Source: Mesorhizobium sp. LMG 17147
GTDB lineage: Bacteria > Pseudomonadota > Alphaproteobacteria > Rhizobiales > Rhizobiaceae
Length of the DNA stretch: 64,000 nt
Assembly: GCF_024297145.1 (NCBI RefSeq)
Contig: NZ_JANCTC010000006.1
Span: 186,001 to 250,000, forward strand
Direction of reading: 5' to 3'
Numbering within the stretch: position 1 is the stretch's first letter; every line of letters begins with the position of its first letter. This document shows positions 62,489 through 64,000 of the stretch, one piece after another. Under the pieces are notes generated by a model. The model saw only the letters and a program-made list of their open reading frames with translations, was not told the DNA's origin and ran no database searches. Made by a program: the position numbers and the translations under genes.

Positions 62489-62752
62489 CTAATTTCGCCT
62501 GGCCAAGCGCACACCAGGGCCTCCGCCGTTTTCTGCTATGAATTCGATTCCTGCCGCCTCAAAGGCGGCACGTACCGCTTGAAGCGTTTTGGGTTTGAGG
62601 CGATCGCCTTGTTCCAGACGAGTAATCGTTTGCGTGGCAACTTGCGCTGCTTCGGCCAATTCACGCACTCCCCAGCCAAGCGCCGCCCTCGCCATCCTGC
62701 ACTGGACAGGATGTATTTCATCACAGGGTGATGATTTCTGTTGCCCGTCCAC
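62489..62752 (-). CDS. XRE-family helix-turn-helix protein
   Basis: 87 residues. VQCRMARAALGWGVRELAEAAQVATQTITRLEQGDRLKPKTLQAVRAAFEAAGIEFI is a XRE-type HTH followed by the short C-terminal strand commonly seen in small rhizobial and phage-like regulators (often antitoxin-like). No toxin gene is adjacent, apart from the two-TM protein. Confidence 0.83.
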   Translation of the reverse strand: MDGQQKSSPCDEIHPVQCRMARAALGWGVRELAEAAQVATQTITRLEQGDRLKPKTLQAVRAAFEAAGIEFIAENGGGPGVRLARRN

Positions 62753-62851
62753 GTTCCGACCTGTAGTCTATCAATCCACAAAAGACGGCCGGAAGGTGCT
62801 CGAACACCCACTCCGGCCTGACCACAACCTAAGCTTCAGGGAGCTCGGATC

Positions 62852-63520
62852 ATGGCTGATTCCGACAATAGCATGAGTTTGCCGTTCGTCACCCGGCGGC
62901 GCTTGCTGGCGGGCACGGCGACGGTCGCACTGGCATGGCCTTTCCAGGTAAAGTCGCGAGCCGCCGAACCGACGGACGGCAGCAGTGCGGCCGATCCTGC
63001 TCTTCGTCTGTGTGGGAACTGGCAAAAGATCCACGATGAGACACTTGCGCTGTGCCGCGAACAGCAGCGGTTGGAGACATACCTCGCCAGGACGGTCGGC
63101 TTTCCCTGCGCCAAGGTGCGGCTTGCCGATGGTACGGACGTGACACTCCATTCCATCGAGAGCCTGAACGATGCCTACTCTCCTGAAAACGAAGTCGAAT
63201 GGGGCAGGGCGCTCGCGGATTTCGCGGCGCACCAGGCGCGCTGGGACGCTGCTGATGCTGAGACCGGCTATTCGAGAACAGACGAACTGATCCGGCAATC
63301 GGAAACAGCCGAAAGCGAACTTCTAGATGATCTACCGCAGACAGCGGCCACGTCCATAGAAGGCATTTTGGCCAAGCTCAAGGTCATCCTGCGTGACGGT
63401 GAGCACTGGGAACATCCAGACGATTTCCCCTGGCCGCATATCCGATCTGTGCTGGATGACCTCGCCCGCCACCATAAATATCGATCCGGCGATGATCTCG
63501 ATCGATCGGGCAATCGTTAG
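62852..63520 (+). CDS. Tat-exported hypothetical protein
   Basis: 222 residues. VTRRRLLAGTATVALAWPFQVKSRA is a twin-arginine signal. The mature part is helical and charged, with ETLALCREQQRLETYLARTVGFPCAK and DELIRQSETAESELLDDLPQTAATSIEGILAKLKVILRD, and a histidine-rich end (ARHHKYR). No family recognised. Good ribosome site (AGGGAGC). Typical cargo of rhizobial islands. Probably periplasmic. Confidence 0.72.
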   Translation: MADSDNSMSLPFVTRRRLLAGTATVALAWPFQVKSRAAEPTDGSSAADPALRLCGNWQKIHDETLALCREQQRLETYLARTVGFPCAKVRLADGTDVTLHSIESLNDAYSPENEVEWGRALADFAAHQARWDAADAETGYSRTDELIRQSETAESELLDDLPQTAATSIEGILAKLKVILRDGEHWEHPDDFPWPHIRSVLDDLARHHKYRSGDDLDRSGNR

Positions 63521-63779
63521 CCGACGGACCTTATAGGCGGTGAGGATGCAGCCTGCTTCGAAGAAAGCCGGATCGGAGGCAGCCCATCACGGCCGCTTCG
63601 CTCCAAAGTTGCCCTGCTTGAGCAAGCCATCTTGATGAGCGCGAGGCCGACCATCGTTTCTGGTTTGCCGTTTTTGCTCGCCTCGGCGGCGCTCCTGACG
63701 GACATGGCAGTAACCCTGCCGCCGTGACCGCTGCGTCTCGAATGAGGGCCAGCTTTCCGCGCAGTGTGCATCACCCTCA
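63521..63779. other. Gap between island genes
   Basis: About 260 bp. Minus-strand frames read through it without recognisable motif. No gene supported. Confidence 0.45.
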
Positions 63780-63992
63780 TCACAACTTGTCGCCATGGTC
63801 TTGCGTACGCCACGAGAGGGGATTGGTGATCCAGCGATTGATGTCGGATTCGTGCCAGCCTGCACCGTGGATACTGATCTGTATCTGGCGTGGAAAGGTG
63901 CCTTCGGCGATCTTGCGATAGATCGTGGACCGAGACAGGCCGGTCCGGAAAAGGACGGTTTTCAGGCGGATGATCCGGTCTGGTTCAGGCAT
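63780..63992 (-). CDS. AlpA-family regulator
   Basis: 70 residues. RIIRLKTVLFRTGLSRSTIYRKIAEGTFPRQIQISIHGAGWHESDINRWI is the AlpA HTH, which in phages and islands activates integrase or excision genes. It is at the right edge of the window; with the integrase at 60134 it makes the excision control pair of the island. Confidence 0.85.
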   Translation of the reverse strand: MPEPDRIIRLKTVLFRTGLSRSTIYRKIAEGTFPRQIQISIHGAGWHESDINRWITNPLSWRTQDHGDKL

Positions 63993-64000
63993 GGTCGCAC

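Noticed and set aside
62237..62752. XRE protein plus two-TM protein as a toxin-antitoxin pair
   Set aside because: Adjacent, but the membrane protein has no resemblance to known toxins that I can see; not called.
63517..63865. Overlapping minus-strand frames between the exported unknown and AlpA
   Set aside because: Two frames compete, with neither showing a motif or a good start.

Overview
The window looks like a chromosome segment of a Rhizobiales bacterium, most likely Mesorhizobium or a close relative. The evidence is the high-GC coding style, many LysR regulators, a NodN/MaoC-like gene at the left edge, a MucR/Ros regulator, and a tyrosine integrase next to a tRNA-Asn 3' fragment with AlpA and XRE genes behind it. 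Everything here comes from reading the sequence and translations; no database search was run.

Layout. 1-8.6 kb: a MocR-type regulator divergent from a DMT exporter, an alpha/beta hydrolase, a LysR/MFS exporter pair, and a three-gene minus-strand unit (FAH hydrolase, MaiA-type isomerase, zinc alcohol dehydrogenase) that fits the end of a gentisate- or homogentisate-type ring-cleavage route. 8.8-12.8 kb: a LuxR-type response regulator, an inserted small gene, a NahK-like hybrid histidine kinase and a FIST-domain sensor, together a candidate NO-sensing module. 13-16 kb: a membrane acyltransferase, GNAT, CutC, an SRPBCC protein and a frameshifted AhpD-like gene.

16.5-35.5 kb is a mosaic accessory region: LysR and AraC regulators, exported SnoaL, cupin and alpha/beta-hydrolase proteins, a PaoABC-like molybdenum aldehyde oxidoreductase operon, an M20 amidohydrolase and many gene remnants. 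A DJ-1/LysR pair sits between two diverged 520-bp direct repeats that split a SnoaL operon, as expected from single-crossover integration of a circle. Fragments of the Pao locus and of a LysR gene recur at 29.3, 33.5 and 34.2 kb.

35.6-44.1 kb holds the most coherent candidate system. It has an exported epoxide hydrolase, an Ohr-type peroxidase, an exported Asp-nucleophile hydrolase, an exported cytochrome P460-like protein, an SDR and an exported serine hydrolase, followed by a membrane PAS histidine kinase, a FixJ-like regulator and a stand-alone receiver. Most of the enzymes carry Tat or Sec signals, suggesting periplasmic detoxification of reactive organics under two-component control.

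44.1-46.2 kb is decayed (AbiEi-like and reductase remnants, a broken IS3 transposase). 46.2-56.4 kb is one minus-strand efflux operon with two adaptors, two RND pumps and one outer-membrane channel. It is followed by a Spy/CpxP-like periplasmic protein divergent from an OmpR/EnvZ-type pair; the shared promoter region has three helically phased GTTTCC boxes. From 59.9 kb a genomic island begins at a 45-bp tRNA-Asn 3' fragment: integrase, serine-recombinase remnant, MucR, a two-TM protein, XRE, a Tat-exported unknown and AlpA. It runs off the right edge.
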